From positions 789,764 to 853,763 of the forward strand of contig NZ_KB905378.1 in NCBI RefSeq assembly GCF_000379085.1: 64,000 bases of DNA, given 5' to 3'. This DNA is from Halomicrobium katesii DSM 19301. Lineage in GTDB: Archaea > Halobacteriota > Halobacteria > Halobacteriales > Haloarculaceae. This document shows, piece by piece, positions 52,750 through 61,103 of the stretch (its first letter is position 1; every line of letters starts with the position of its first letter). The notes under the pieces are model-generated. The model did not search any database, was not told where the DNA came from, and saw only the letters and a program-made list of their open reading frames with translations. The translations under genes and the position numbers were made by a program.

Positions 52750-53145
52750 ATGCAACGCGTGTTCGACGAGCGAGCGATGGAGGCGACCGCGCTCTTGCTC
52801 GTCGCCAGCGTGCTCCTGATCGGAGCCAGCCTCGCCGGAATCGGCGGTGGCGTCCCGCTCGTGGCGGTGCTGGCGCTGATCGCCGTCACGCTCGCCGCGG
52901 GCAGAGAGCGCCTCCCCCGTCCCGGTCGGCGACTCGGGCAGGACCTCGACCGCTACGTTCGGAACCTCTGGGTCGCGCCGGCACTGGCAGCGGCCGCGAG
53001 CGCGTTCGTCTTCGGGGCGACGCCCGCGGAGATCCAGACGGTCGGCGGCCTGCTCGGGTTCGTCGGCATGGTCAACTACTTCCTCCGGCCGGTGTACCAC
53101 GCCGGCTACTCCCTCGCCGGGCGGCTCGTCGAGACGCTCGCCTAG
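52750..53145 (+). CDS. Four-helix membrane protein, unknown function
   Basis: A 131-residue protein beginning [17 protein letters not shown]. It has about four hydrophobic segments ([53 protein letters not shown] and [16 protein letters not shown]) and a mid-polar stretch with Arg and Pro ([18 protein letters not shown]). A TATA-like CATATTG about 30 nt before the ATG suits a leaderless start. It overlaps the trm1 stop by 4 nt, converging. Not recognised further. Confidence 0.75.
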   Translation: MQRVFDERAMEATALLLVASVLLIGASLAGIGGGVPLVAVLALIAVTLAAGRERLPRPGRRLGQDLDRYVRNLWVAPALAAAASAFVFGATPAEIQTVGGLLGFVGMVNYFLRPVYHAGYSLAGRLVETLA

Positions 53146-54251
53146 GACGAGTCGACCGTCGCGTCCCTGATCTCGGTCACGTCGGCGGCGGTCTTGAACG
53201 TCGTGCCGCCGTAGTGAGTACGCGAGGCCTCGTGTCCGGCCGCCCGCAACGCGTCGAGAAAGTCGTCCATCGCGGGCGCGCCGACGCCCCAGCGCTTGCA
53301 CAGGCGGTGCTGGTCGTAGTGGGTCGGAGTCGGGAGTTCCGCGCCCAGCGTCGCCAGCAGCTCGGCCGCCCGGTCGGCCGTCCCCATGTCCTCGGTGAGG
53401 TGCTTCGTCACGGCCGCGGCGAAGTCGGGCTCGCAGGTCCCGCCCAGCCAGAGCGGGCCGGCAGTCTGGAGGTGCTGGCCGCAGTTCGGACAGGCGTCGG
53501 GCGCGTCGGCGTGGAGCCCCGCCTCGTGGCTCCGGTAGAGACACTGTTGGCAGTGATAGACGTGGCCGAGTTCGTCGACGGCGGCGTTGGCCACGGTCGC
53601 GCCGTGGTCCAGTTCGAGGTACGTCCGGGCGTAGTGCTTGGTCGCGTGGCTGAGGATCGGACGAGCGGCCACGTCGTAGCGGGCGGCGGTCCGGACCATC
53701 GCACCGAGCAGGATCCGCATCCCCATCTCGGCGTGGTACTCGGTGTTGCGCGGGATCGCGCTGTAGCTGCGGACGCCGCTCTCGAAGTGTGCGCCACATA
53801 GCGGCGCGGTGTCGGTCGCGGTCACGCAGACGAGGTCGCGGGTCCCCTGAAAGGCCGCGTCGGCGAAGGGGATCGGCGTCCCGAAGGGGTCGATGTCGAC
53901 CACGTCCCAGGGGTCGCTGTGCATCGCCACGTTGGCGTCCTCGTGGCGGACGGTACCCGAGAGATCGTTGCGTTCGAGGTTCCGTTCACAGAGGGCGACC
54001 GCGTCGGGATCGACATCGCACAGCGTCGCCTCCCAGCCGTCGGCGGCGGCCCGGACGCCGCGGACGCCACTGGCCGCCGTCGCGTCGAGGTAGCGCTCGG
54101 CGCGGGGCTCTCGCTCGCGGACGGCCCGCAGCGTGGCGATCGTCAGGTCGCGGTTCAGCTCCTGAACGGGGTTGAAAAAGACGTTCTCGCCCTTGCCGGC
54201 GTCGGCCTGCTCCGGTACCTCGACGGTGACCTGCCCCTCTGTGACGCGCAT
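53142..54251 (-). CDS. trm1: tRNA (guanine-26,N2-N2) dimethyltransferase
   Basis: A 369-residue AdoMet methyltransferase that methylates G26 of tRNA twice. The family pattern is clear: [20 protein letters not shown] near the N-terminus, the AdoMet-binding [15 protein letters not shown], the catalytic [11 protein letters not shown] and the zinc-binding-like [13 protein letters not shown]...CPNCGQ. C-terminal domain as in archaeal Trm1. I start at [12 protein letters not shown] since the frame upstream reads basic and proline-rich. Length is normal. Confidence 0.95.
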   Translation of the reverse strand: MRVTEGQVTVEVPEQADAGKGENVFFNPVQELNRDLTIATLRAVREREPRAERYLDATAASGVRGVRAAADGWEATLCDVDPDAVALCERNLERNDLSGTVRHEDANVAMHSDPWDVVDIDPFGTPIPFADAAFQGTRDLVCVTATDTAPLCGAHFESGVRSYSAIPRNTEYHAEMGMRILLGAMVRTAARYDVAARPILSHATKHYARTYLELDHGATVANAAVDELGHVYHCQQCLYRSHEAGLHADAPDACPNCGQHLQTAGPLWLGGTCEPDFAAAVTKHLTEDMGTADRAAELLATLGAELPTPTHYDQHRLCKRWGVGAPAMDDFLDALRAAGHEASRTHYGGTTFKTAADVTEIRDATVDSS

Positions 54252-54338
54252 ACCGCTACTGGAGGGCGGGGAGCGAAAAGCGCCACGCATCGCGCGCTCA
54301 CCGACGGTGTTTTCACCCGTCTCACGCAAGTGGGGCCA

Positions 54339-54686
54339 ATGAGCGCGGTCGAGGAGTGGGTGTCGATGCTCGAAGCCGCGGGAGCGTTGACCCCCGACGC
54401 CGTCGACCGCATCGTCTCGGTCCACGGCGACCGCGGCCAGCAGGCCATCGAAGCCGTCGGCGAGCGGCGCGTCAAGGAGTACCGAGACTTCACGGTCGTG
54501 GTGGGCCACGACGACGAGTACGTCGTCGAAGACGGCGGCTGTACCTGCGCCGACAGCGAGTACAACCTCGACGCCACGGATCCCGACGAACTGTGCTGGC
54601 ACGCCATCGCGGTCCGGATCGCCCGGGCCATCGACGCCACCGACGACCACGACATGTGGTACTCCGACGTGCGCGATTTCCTCTGA
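54339..54686 (+). CDS. Small SWIM-type zinc-binding protein
   Basis: A 115-residue protein. The C-terminal half holds a SWIM-like pattern CxCx(n)Cx[12 protein letters not shown]...[19 protein letters not shown] motifs bind zinc and often mediate nucleic-acid or protein contacts. The N-terminus is helical ([22 protein letters not shown]) with a basic turn ([11 protein letters not shown]). I start at ATG 54,339 because the frame upstream overlaps trm1. The stop codon TGA falls in CTGATACGG, the same end sequence as the hairpin repeats. Confidence 0.8.
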   Translation: MSAVEEWVSMLEAAGALTPDAVDRIVSVHGDRGQQAIEAVGERRVKEYRDFTVVVGHDDEYVVEDGGCTCADSEYNLDATDPDELCWHAIAVRIARAIDATDDHDMWYSDVRDFL

Positions 54687-54745
54687 TACGGACGGCCGTC
54701 GGACGACCAGCACCGGTAAGTGGCTCGCTACCCACCGGTCAGTAG

Positions 54746-56539
54746 ATGATCGCCGGCAGCTGGATCGTCGTCGCGTCGCTGGCCTCGGGTGCCGGAACGC
54801 TGTTGCTGATCGGGCTGCTCTGGCGCTACCGCGAGAAGCCGGGCGCGACGTGGTTCCTGCTGTCACTGGCCTGTCAGGCGCTGTGGAGCGTGAGCTACGC
54901 CGTCTCGCTGCTGGTGTTCGACGAGACGATCCGGCTGGCCCTGGAGGTGCTCGGCTGGGCGCTGCTGGCCGGAATCGCGGTGTACTTTCTCGCGTTCGCG
55001 CTGGCCTACACCGGGCGCGACCACGTCGTCGAGACGCCGTGGTATCGGGCGCTGCTGACGCTGCCGGCCGTCGCCGTCGTCCTGCTTGGCACGAACCCGT
55101 GGCACGGGCTCGTCTGGGACGACTTCTCCGTCGTGGCGGTGGCGGGACTGGCGGGAACGGCCTACGAGCTGGAGCTGTGGGCAGTGGCGGTGGCCACCGG
55201 CGGCGTCCTGATCGCGCTGCTAGGCAGTCTGGTGCTGTTCGACACCGTCGTCAGCTACGGGCGACTGTACCGCCGAGAGGCGATCGCCGTCGGCGTGAGC
55301 ACGGTCCCGCCGCTGTCGGCGGTCGTCCTCTGGCTCTACGGCGTCGGCCCGGTCCCCGAGCTGAACTTCGCGACGGTGCTTTTCCTGCCCCACATCGCGC
55401 TCGACGCCTACGCGTTCGTCCGCAGCGACATGTTCGAGTTCCACCCGGCGACCCGACGGGAGGGCGAGCGTGCCGCCATCGAGGACCTCGGAAACCCCGT
55501 CGTCGTCGTCGACGAGCGCGACCGGATCGTGACGCTCAACGCCGCTGCCGAGGCGGTCCTGAGCGTCGACAAGGCGCGGGCACTGACCGAGCCACTGGCC
55601 GCGTTCCTGACCGACGAGACGTTTGCGGGCCCCGACACGACCGATCGCGTGACGATCGAAACGGGGAGCCGCCGACGGACCTACAGCCTCGCGACGACCC
55701 CGCTGACCGGCAGCGGTGATCGGCTCGGCTCGACGATCGTCCTGCAGGACATCACCGAGGAGATCGAGCGCGAGCAGCGCCTGCAGGTGCTCAACCGCGT
55801 CGTCCGGCACAACCTCCGCAACGACATGACGGTCGTGCGCGGGTTCGCCGAGGCCGCGAACGAGGCGACCGACGACGCGGAGGTCTCGGAGCTGCTCGAC
55901 ACCGTCGAGGGGAAGGCCGACGACCTCGTCGATCTTGGCGAGAAAGCGCGCGCCATCGAAGGCATTCTCGGCGCGGATCGACGGGCGACCACCGTCGAGC
56001 TATCGTCGCTGCTGGCCGACGCCGTCGACGAGGTGGACGCGGACGTGCCGATCGCCGTCGACGCCCCCGACACGGCCGTAACGATCGACGCCGACACGCT
56101 CCGGGTGCTGTGTGTCGCACTCGTGGAGAATGCCGTGGAGCACGGCTCCACGAGCCCCGAGTCCGAAACTCCTCGGGACGCCGTGGAACACGGTCCCACG
56201 AGCCCTGATTCGCCTACTCGTCAGGACGCCGTGGAGCACGGCTCCACGAACCAAGACGGTCGGTACCCCGTTGGGACCGACGAGAGAGCGCCCGTCCGAG
56301 TGACCGCGACGGCCCGCGACGGCGGCATCGAGATCGCCGTCGCCGACGACGGGCCGGGAATCCCCGACCACGAACTCGACGTGCTGGCAGCCGGCGAGGA
56401 GACCGATCTCGAACACGCAACCGGACTGGGGCTGTGGCTCACCTCGTGGGCGACCCGGCGGCTGGGTGGGGATCTCGACTTCGCGGTCGACGACGGCACG
56501 ACCGCGCGGCTGTGGCTCCCGGTCGAGCCAGAGCGGTAG
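54746..56539 (+). CDS. Sensor histidine kinase with 7TM N-terminus, PAS and HATPase
   Basis: A 597-residue sensor kinase. The N-terminal 225 residues hold seven hydrophobic helices (7TM sensor type, histidine kinase N-terminal region), followed by a PAS domain (about 245-340, [25 protein letters not shown]), HisKA with phospho-acceptor His355 ([10 protein letters not shown]), and a HATPase with N box (VENAVEHG), G1 (DDGPGIP) and G2 (GLGLWL). It should phosphorylate a response regulator not in this window. After the N box there is a 48-nt tandem repeat (three copies of [13 protein letters not shown] 16-residue units), a feature known from haloarchaeal kinases. No receiver is nearby. Confidence 0.92.
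   Translation: MIAGSWIVVASLASGAGTLLLIGLLWRYREKPGATWFLLSLACQALWSVSYAVSLLVFDETIRLALEVLGWALLAGIAVYFLAFALAYTGRDHVVETPWYRALLTLPAVAVVLLGTNPWHGLVWDDFSVVAVAGLAGTAYELELWAVAVATGGVLIALLGSLVLFDTVVSYGRLYRREAIAVGVSTVPPLSAVVLWLYGVGPVPELNFATVLFLPHIALDAYAFVRSDMFEFHPATRREGERAAIEDLGNPVVVVDERDRIVTLNAAAEAVLSVDKARALTEPLAAFLTDETFAGPDTTDRVTIETGSRRRTYSLATTPLTGSGDRLGSTIVLQDITEEIEREQRLQVLNRVVRHNLRNDMTVVRGFAEAANEATDDAEVSELLDTVEGKADDLVDLGEKARAIEGILGADRRATTVELSSLLADAVDEVDADVPIAVDAPDTAVTIDADTLRVLCVALVENAVEHGSTSPESETPRDAVEHGPTSPDSPTRQDAVEHGSTNQDGRYPVGTDERAPVRVTATARDGGIEIAVADDGPGIPDHELDVLAAGEETDLEHATGLGLWLTSWATRRLGGDLDFAVDDGTTARLWLPVEPER
56132..56275 (+). repeat. 48-nt tandem repeat in histidine kinase N-box region
   Basis: Units begin at 56,132, 56,180 and 56,228, exactly 48 nt apart, each opening with GCCGTGGA(G/A)CACGG and coding AVEHG(S/P)T. 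The repeat duplicates the N-box-like segment of the HATPase and inserts about 32-48 residues right after it. In-frame expansion by slippage explains it. Confidence 0.85.
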
Positions 56540-56646
56540 TACACAGCCCGAAGCACGGATCGTCGATGAGTATCTGGCGGGTATCTCAGTACCAGCCATG
56601 GTTGACCAGGGAGTGTACAAAACTGTGTGCCAAATAGAGGAGAGGT

Positions 56647-56967
56647 ATGAACGACGGGGCATATCGAGCACTCGCAGATGATCACCGGCGCAGAGTGTTG
56701 ACCGCGCTGCTAAACGAGGCGTCGACAGTCGTCTCGGCACACCTCTCGGCCACGGACGAAAGAGAGCACGACGCCCGCATCAAGCTGTACCACCACCATC
56801 TCCCGATGCTGGCAGATGGCAGCTACGTCGAGTGGGACCCCGCGAGCGGCACGATCGAGCGCGGTCCGGCGTTCGATCAGATACGACCGCTCGTCGAGTT
56901 CCACGAGAGCGTAACCGCCGATAGAGTCAAAAGCAGTCAGGCCGAGAGCCAGGCGAACACGGACTAG
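56647..56967 (+). CDS. ArsR-like winged-helix protein (DUF7344 type)
   Basis: A 106-residue protein with an HTH-like start, YRALADDHRRRVLTALLNEA, then HDARIKLYHHHLPMLADGSYVEWDP, a winged-helix pattern found in small haloarchaeal regulators (DUF7344). It should bind DNA; target unknown. A small Ser/Gln-rich tail ends it. It overlaps the next gene's end by 4 nt on the opposite strand. Confidence 0.82.
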   Translation: MNDGAYRALADDHRRRVLTALLNEASTVVSAHLSATDEREHDARIKLYHHHLPMLADGSYVEWDPASGTIERGPAFDQIRPLVEFHESVTADRVKSSQAESQANTD

Positions 56968-57619
56968 TCCTCGATATCCTGGATCAGCAGCGTGTGCTCG
57001 GTGAGCGTGATGATCGCCCGCCGGAGACGTTCAGTCGTCGCCTGATCGGAGATGTCTAGTTTTCCGGCCAGTTCTTTCGTCGAGATCCGACGCGGGATAG
57101 AGTAGTAGCCCTCATCGACCGCAGTCGACAGCGCCTCTCGCTGTGGATACGAGAGTCCGAAGTACGGCCCACCCTCGGGTTTGGTGGGATTGTAGATCCG
57201 CTCGACGATGATCCCGATGTCGGCCTGCTCACAGGCCTCGTTGAACGCCGAGAGCTCGTCGTGAGACGAGAACCGGAGTTCGAACTGCCAGCGATCCGGA
57301 TGCCCGGTCGCTTCGAGGAGTTGAGCCCTCGTCTCCGCAATGATCGAGAGGAACGCGTCCGCTTCGGTCACCCAGCGAAACGCGTACAGCACGCGGTTCT
57401 CGTGGGTCTCGACCTGTCGGAGGTTCTCGACGGTCGGGTGATCTCGCACCGCTTCCTCGAAGGAGTCGTGTTCGTGATCGTGGACCAAAAAAACGGGACC
57501 GTCCGCTCGCCCATGGGTACCATCGTTTCGAGTACCACTGACACTGGCTCCTCCATCGTGAGAATCCGCCCCAACTCGAAATCCACCGCCGGAAGGGAGA
57601 GGTCGACGATAACACTCAT
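56964..57619 (-). pseudogene. Bat-type HTH_10 regulator, split by a frameshift at a T7 run
   Basis: The two halves are in different frames. The N-terminal piece reads MSVIVDLSLPAVDFELGRIL to GERTVPFF; the C-terminal piece starts VHDHEHDSFEEAVRDHPTVE and ends with an HTH_10 (GYYSIPRRISTKELAGKLDISDQATTERLRRA). Together they give a normal-length (~218 residues) Bat-type regulator. They join at seven T on the coding strand (57,487-57,493): one more T, or a -1 slip on TTTTTTT, restores the frame. So it may be a sequencing error, a phase-variable switch, programmed slippage or a dead gene. A TATA-like CAATTATTG lies about 30 nt before the ATG. Confidence 0.8.
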
Positions 57620-57829
57620 TACTGAGACGACGCGCGGCCCACCCAATAATTGTAGGCCAGATTGAATGTCATGTCGGAATCGAGTACATGACACACCATG
57701 CTTCCCTCGGGGATATATATACCGTGGTCGTCTGAGAAGAGTACGGACAACGATGTCCAGACCCCGAACCTGATTCAGCCGTGCCGGGTCAGTCGTTTCT
57801 TGCGTCTGTCGACGGACAGTCCGCTCACT

Positions 57830-58021
57830 ATGACAGGTCCTTCCGACGGCAGAATCACGACGGAGGCGGAGTTCAAAGCAGCGCTGACGACCGTACTGCA
57901 GACAGCCCACGAGAACGGCATACGCATCGAGAAACCCTGGCTCTGCCAGACCGACGACGGTTTCCCCGACTGGGAAGCCGCTGTCGTCCGGCTCGATGGC
58001 TCTGCCACGGACGAAGACTGA
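57830..58021 (+). CDS. Short haloarchaeal hypothetical protein
   Basis: A 63-residue protein, MTGPSDGRITTEAEFKAAL, with one helix and a basic-acidic C-terminus (EKPWLCQTDDGFPDWEAAVV). A longer frame from 57,698 is possible, but it would include the AT-rich ATATATATA promoter region (57,713-57,722), so I choose this ATG. No recognised family. It precedes the HalOD1 gene by 23 nt and may be co-transcribed. Confidence 0.7.
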   Translation: MTGPSDGRITTEAEFKAALTTVLQTAHENGIRIEKPWLCQTDDGFPDWEAAVVRLDGSATDED

Positions 58022-58044
58022 GACGATCAAGATCCAGATTCACC

Positions 58045-58281
58045 ATGCCACTCACAGACGGCCCAGACCTCACGACAAATATCCTCACAGCGATCGCTAG
58101 CTACCGCGGTGTCGACGTTTCTGACCTCGATTTTGTCCTCCACGACAGCATCGATACGGCCGCGCTGAACGCACTCTCCCGACACGATGGGGGCGAGTGG
58201 ACACTCACCGTGGCGATCGACGGCCACAGCGTCACCGTCAACAGTATCGGCCAGATCCTCGTCGACGGCAAACGAACGTAG
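58045..58281 (+). CDS. HalOD1-type output domain protein
   Basis: A 78-residue protein matching the HalOD1 domain of Halobacteria, found at the end of sensor proteins or alone: TAIASYRGVDVSDLDFVLHDSIDTAALNAL, then a beta pair WTLTVAIDGHSVTVNSIGQILV. The role is unknown; as an output domain it may interact with DNA or proteins in signal pathways. I start at ATG 58,045; the frame upstream is a shadow of the previous gene. A hairpin repeat begins 35 nt after its stop. Confidence 0.8.
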   Translation: MPLTDGPDLTTNILTAIASYRGVDVSDLDFVLHDSIDTAALNALSRHDGGEWTLTVAIDGHSVTVNSIGQILVDGKRT

Positions 58282-58315
58282 CGTGCCGAGAGGGACCGCC
58301 GGCCACCATGTGGCC

Positions 58316-58394
58316 ATACTGCCGGTCGTACGTCTGTAACCGATTTCTCACCGCGAGGTAGCGAAATGCTTCACGACGTGGCAGACGGCAGTAT
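58316..58394. repeat. 79-bp hairpin repeat, copy 5
   Basis: Ends ATACTGCCGGTCG and CAGACGGCAGTAT, with a middle that matches the 12,926 and 30,003 copies at several places (CGATTTC, GCGAAAT, ACGACG) but is diverged. It lies between the HalOD1 gene and hisH, which converge here. Its last T is part of the hisH stop (in gene direction CTGATACTGCC contains the TGA). Confidence 0.75.
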
Positions 58395-59098
58395 CAGTTC
58401 GTCCGACAGATATCGACGAAGTTCCGCAGAATCCGGAGGCCCGTCTCCCCCGACTTTTCGGGATGGAACTGGGTGCCAAAGACGTTGCCGGCCTCGTTGG
58501 CGACGATGCTGGCGAAGTCGGTGCCGTAGTCGGTCGTCGCGACGACGGCGGCATCGTCGTCCGGCGCGGCGTAATACGAGTGCACGAAGTAGGCGTACTC
58601 GCCGTCGACGGACCCGCCCTTCCCGGGTCCGTCTGTTCGTGGCAGCTCCGATCCCACACTGTCGACGCCCTCGACGATCGGGTGGTCGCGCTGGACGTCC
58701 AGCTCGTTCCAGCCCATGTGCGGGACGGTCTGGTCGGTCCGAAAGCGGACGTTCTTGCCGGGTATCAGGTCGAGCCCCTCGGCGTCGCCCTGGCCCTCGT
58801 GGTCCGCCTCTTCGCTCGTCGTCAGGAGCATCTGCATCCCGAGACAGATGCCAAAGAGCGGCGTCCCGGCCGCGGCTTCCTCGACCAGTGCCTCGCGGAA
58901 CGGACCGGCGTTGTCCATCCCTTCGCTGAACGCGCCGACGCCCGGCAGAACGATGCCGTCGGCCGCGGCGAACTCGGCGAGGTCCTCCGAGAGGAGCACG
59001 TCCGCACCGGCCCGTTCGAGCCCGCGGGTGACACTCCGGAGGTTCCCCAGCCCGTAGTCGACGACGACCACCTCGGCGGCGGTCTGTTTCGTGGCCAT
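58394..59098 (-). CDS. hisH: Imidazole glycerol phosphate synthase, glutaminase subunit
   Basis: A 234-residue class I glutamine amidotransferase that supplies ammonia to HisF in histidine biosynthesis. Nucleophile Cys in GICLGMQMLL, and His-Glu of the triad in FGTQFHPEKSG. The N-terminal VVVDYGLGNLRSV and VGAFSEGMDN are family marks. HisF is not in the window. I start at MATKQTAAEVVVVDYG since the frame upstream is the Arg-rich readout of a tandem repeat. The stop codon is part of the hairpin repeat end. Confidence 0.93.
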   Translation of the reverse strand: MATKQTAAEVVVVDYGLGNLRSVTRGLERAGADVLLSEDLAEFAAADGIVLPGVGAFSEGMDNAGPFREALVEEAAAGTPLFGICLGMQMLLTTSEEADHEGQGDAEGLDLIPGKNVRFRTDQTVPHMGWNELDVQRDHPIVEGVDSVGSELPRTDGPGKGGSVDGEYAYFVHSYYAAPDDDAAVVATTDYGTDFASIVANEAGNVFGTQFHPEKSGETGLRILRNFVDICRTN

Positions 59099-59155
59099 AC
59101 GTCGCCTTCGCGAGACGCTCCTAAGTCGCTTCCTGTTCCGTCGAACCTTGCGGCT

Positions 59156-59281
59156 CCGCCGCTCGCGGTTCCGTCCCTCACCGCTCGCGTTTCGAGGGCC
59201 ACCCCTCACTTCGTTCTCCGCCGCCGCTCGCGGTTCCGTCCCTCACCGCTCGCGTTTCGAGGGCCACCCCTCACTTCGTTC
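59156..59281. repeat. Perfect 61-bp tandem duplication between hisH and udg
   Basis: The segments 59,156-59,216 and 59,221-59,281 are identical, 65 nt apart, with a 4-nt spacer. On the minus strand each reads ACGCGAGCGGTGAGGGACGG and CCGCGAGCGGCGG, the same kind of sequence as the in-frame inserts in conserved genes. It fills most of the 196-nt gap and could encode only Arg/Gly/Ser-rich peptide. Confidence 0.85.
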
Positions 59282-59294
59282 GGGCTGCCCCTCG

Positions 59295-59882
59295 CTAGAA
59301 ATCACCGAGCCGCCGTTGTCCACTGTCCTCGTCCGTGTAGTCGGCGGCCGTCGCGATGGCGTCGTCGAAGGTGTCTGCCTGACTCCGGTCGTACAGCGTC
59401 GCCGCCGGGTGGACCGAGATCAGCAGTTCGCGGCGCTGGCCGCCGATCTCGGGGTCGAACACGTCGCCGGCCTCGCTCGTGACTGCCACGTCCCGTTCCA
59501 GCAGATGCTCGGCCGGCACCTTCCCCAGGGTCACGATCAGCTCCGGGTCGACCAGTTCGATCTCGCGTTCGAGATAAGGGCGGCAGTTGGCCAGCTCCGC
59601 CTGCCGTGGGTCGCGGTTGTCGGGCGGGCGACAGCGCACGCAGTTGGTGATGCGTACGTCGCCCCGGTCGAGTCCCGCCTCGCGCAGGGCGTCGTCCAGT
59701 ACGTCGCCGCTGCGACCGACGAACGGCTCGCCGTCGGCGTCTTCCTGCGCGCCGGGGGCCTCGCCGACGAACAGGAGGTCGGCCTCCGGCGGTCCGGTGC
59801 CGTCGACGATCCGAGACCGAGAGTCGACGAGGTCGCCACAGCGCTCACAGTCGGTCACGTCAAGCCCGTCCATCTGCTCCAT
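59295..59882 (-). CDS. udg: Uracil-DNA glycosylase, type IV (Fe-S)
   Basis: A 195-residue DNA repair enzyme that removes uracil. Motif A is GEAPGAQEDADGEPFVG; motif B is SVHPAATLYD, with His. Cys in CERCG at the N-terminus and NCVRCRPP fit the Fe-S ligands of type IV enzymes. The last residues GQRRLGDF resemble PCNA-binding PIP-like motifs, which is speculative. The start MEQMDGLD may be the ATG three codons later. Confidence 0.9.
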   Translation of the reverse strand: MEQMDGLDVTDCERCGDLVDSRSRIVDGTGPPEADLLFVGEAPGAQEDADGEPFVGRSGDVLDDALREAGLDRGDVRITNCVRCRPPDNRDPRQAELANCRPYLEREIELVDPELIVTLGKVPAEHLLERDVAVTSEAGDVFDPEIGGQRRELLISVHPAATLYDRSQADTFDDAIATAADYTDEDSGQRRLGDF

Positions 59883-59921
59883 ACTCGACTCTGTGGCGGG
59901 ACGGACAAAAGCGCTCGTCGT

Positions 59922-60365
59922 TCAGACGCCCGCCACACCGAGAGCGGCGGCGACGATGGCCACGAGAGCGCCAACCACGACCAGCACGAGCCAGGATCCG
60001 CCGCCCTCGGGCGGGACGAGGACCGCCCGCTCGGGGTCGTCGGCGTCGTAGTGGACGGTAACCTCGGCGTCCTCGTGGAACTCGCCGAGCAACACGGTGC
60101 CGCCGCGGCGCGAGAGCGGATCGGTGTTGGCTCGCACGCGGTCGTTCCGGTAGGTCACCCCGTCGACCACGTACTCGTAGCTGACCGCGGGCGTGTAATC
60201 CCCGCGCCGGGCACTCGTCTCGGCGTCGAGGTCCGACTCGACGACCGTGCCGGTCGTCGTCGCGTCGTAGGGGTCGCGTAACGCACGTCGAGAGTACCTG
60301 ACCAGTCCGTACCCGGCGACGGCGACTCCCGCGGTAAAGAGTAGCAACAGCGGAACCGGTGTCAT
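59922..60365 (-). CDS. DUF3592-family membrane protein
   Basis: A 147-residue protein with an N-terminal helix (PLLLLFTAGVAVAGYGLV), an outside beta-rich domain (VVESDLDAETSARRGDYTPAVSYEYVVDGVTYRNDR, HEDAEVTVHYDADDPERAVLVP) and a C-terminal helix pair (LVLVVVGALVAIVAAALG). This is the DUF3592 layout. Function unknown. ATG at 60,365. It lies alone between udg and L40e. Confidence 0.85.
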   Translation of the reverse strand: MTPVPLLLLFTAGVAVAGYGLVRYSRRALRDPYDATTTGTVVESDLDAETSARRGDYTPAVSYEYVVDGVTYRNDRVRANTDPLSRRGGTVLLGEFHEDAEVTVHYDADDPERAVLVPPEGGGSWLVLVVVGALVAIVAAALGVAGV

Positions 60366-60428
60366 ACGAGACTGTCGGTCGGGACGGCAGTATGACTACC
60401 GATCAGCAAAAACGGAGAGAAGACCCGA

Positions 60429-60578
60429 TCAGGCCGAACGGGGTTCGCTGGCCTTCGGACGGAGATTCTTGTAGCCACACTTGCGGCACTTTTCCGTTCG
60501 GGCCGGGTTGCGAGCGTTACACCGCATGCAGATCTGCTTGTTGAGGAGTCGCTCGGACGCTTCTTCGAACTTAGCCAT
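60429..60578 (-). CDS. rpl40e: Ribosomal protein L40e
   Basis: A 49-residue zinc ribosomal protein: [20 protein letters not shown] then [20 protein letters not shown]. The four Cys (CMRC and CRKC) bind zinc. The sequence is that of archaeal L40e, an abundant large-subunit protein at the GTPase-associated centre. It is too short for common gene calls, but the ATG and TGA ends and protein match are unmistakable. Confidence 0.95.
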   Translation of the reverse strand: MAKFEEASERLLNKQICMRCNARNPARTEKCRKCGYKNLRPKASEPRSA

Positions 60579-60653
60579 ACGCGTTCATTCCCGTCGGCGC
60601 GGTTAAGCGTTTCCGAATCGGCTCGCGTGCGGTCCCGACGACAGCCGGTCGTG

Positions 60654-61025
60654 TCAGATCAGCCCAAAGATGTTGTTGAACGCGAACCCGAGCACTCCAG
60701 CGAAGGCAAAGTGGAGGGCAACGAGGGGCATCGCGGAGCGCCACTTGAGCCGGTAGACGTAGCTGATCGAGAACAGATCGGTCGCGAGCGTGGCGGCGAT
60801 AGTCACCAGGACGAGCAGGCCAGTGCCGGTGTACTGCTGGAGGAGCAGGGAGACGACCGCCGGTGCGATCGCCGCGTAGGCGGCCCGCTGGCTCGGGACC
60901 TCGCCGATGAAGAACACGGCCGCCAGGTGGAGGGTCACGCCGTAGAACAGCCAGGTCACGAGCAGCGTCACGGCGATCGCTACCAGCCCGCCGCCAGCGA
61001 TACCCGTCTGCAGGAGGCCGAACAT
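60654..61025 (-). CDS. Four-helix membrane protein, unknown function
   Basis: A 123-residue protein with about four hydrophobic helices (GIAGGGLVAIAVTLLVTWLFY, LAAVFFIGEV, AIAPAVVSLLLQQY, LLVLVTIAATLATDLFSIS) and a last helix (ALHFAFAGVLGFAFNNIFGL). N-terminal MFGLLQTG. It resembles small haloarchaeal membrane proteins of unknown role. It follows TBP by 78 nt on the same strand. Confidence 0.75.
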   Translation of the reverse strand: MFGLLQTGIAGGGLVAIAVTLLVTWLFYGVTLHLAAVFFIGEVPSQRAAYAAIAPAVVSLLLQQYTGTGLLVLVTIAATLATDLFSISYVYRLKWRSAMPLVALHFAFAGVLGFAFNNIFGLI

Positions 61026-61103
61026 AGCAGACGGTACGGCTGGCCCGCTAAAGGATGCATCGAAGGCGCGCCGGCCAGAGAGAAGACGAGAGGCGTCGTC
61101 GCG

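Noticed and set aside
52494..53801. A 435-residue plus-strand frame over trm1
   Set aside because: Its first part is Arg/Pro-rich and the rest is antisense to trm1; the small membrane gene at 52,750 uses another frame with a good promoter.
54683..54742. Possible further hairpin repeat after the SWIM gene
   Set aside because: The left end CTGATACGGACGG matches the family, but the right half does not pair; listed only as evidence for the stop-codon observation.
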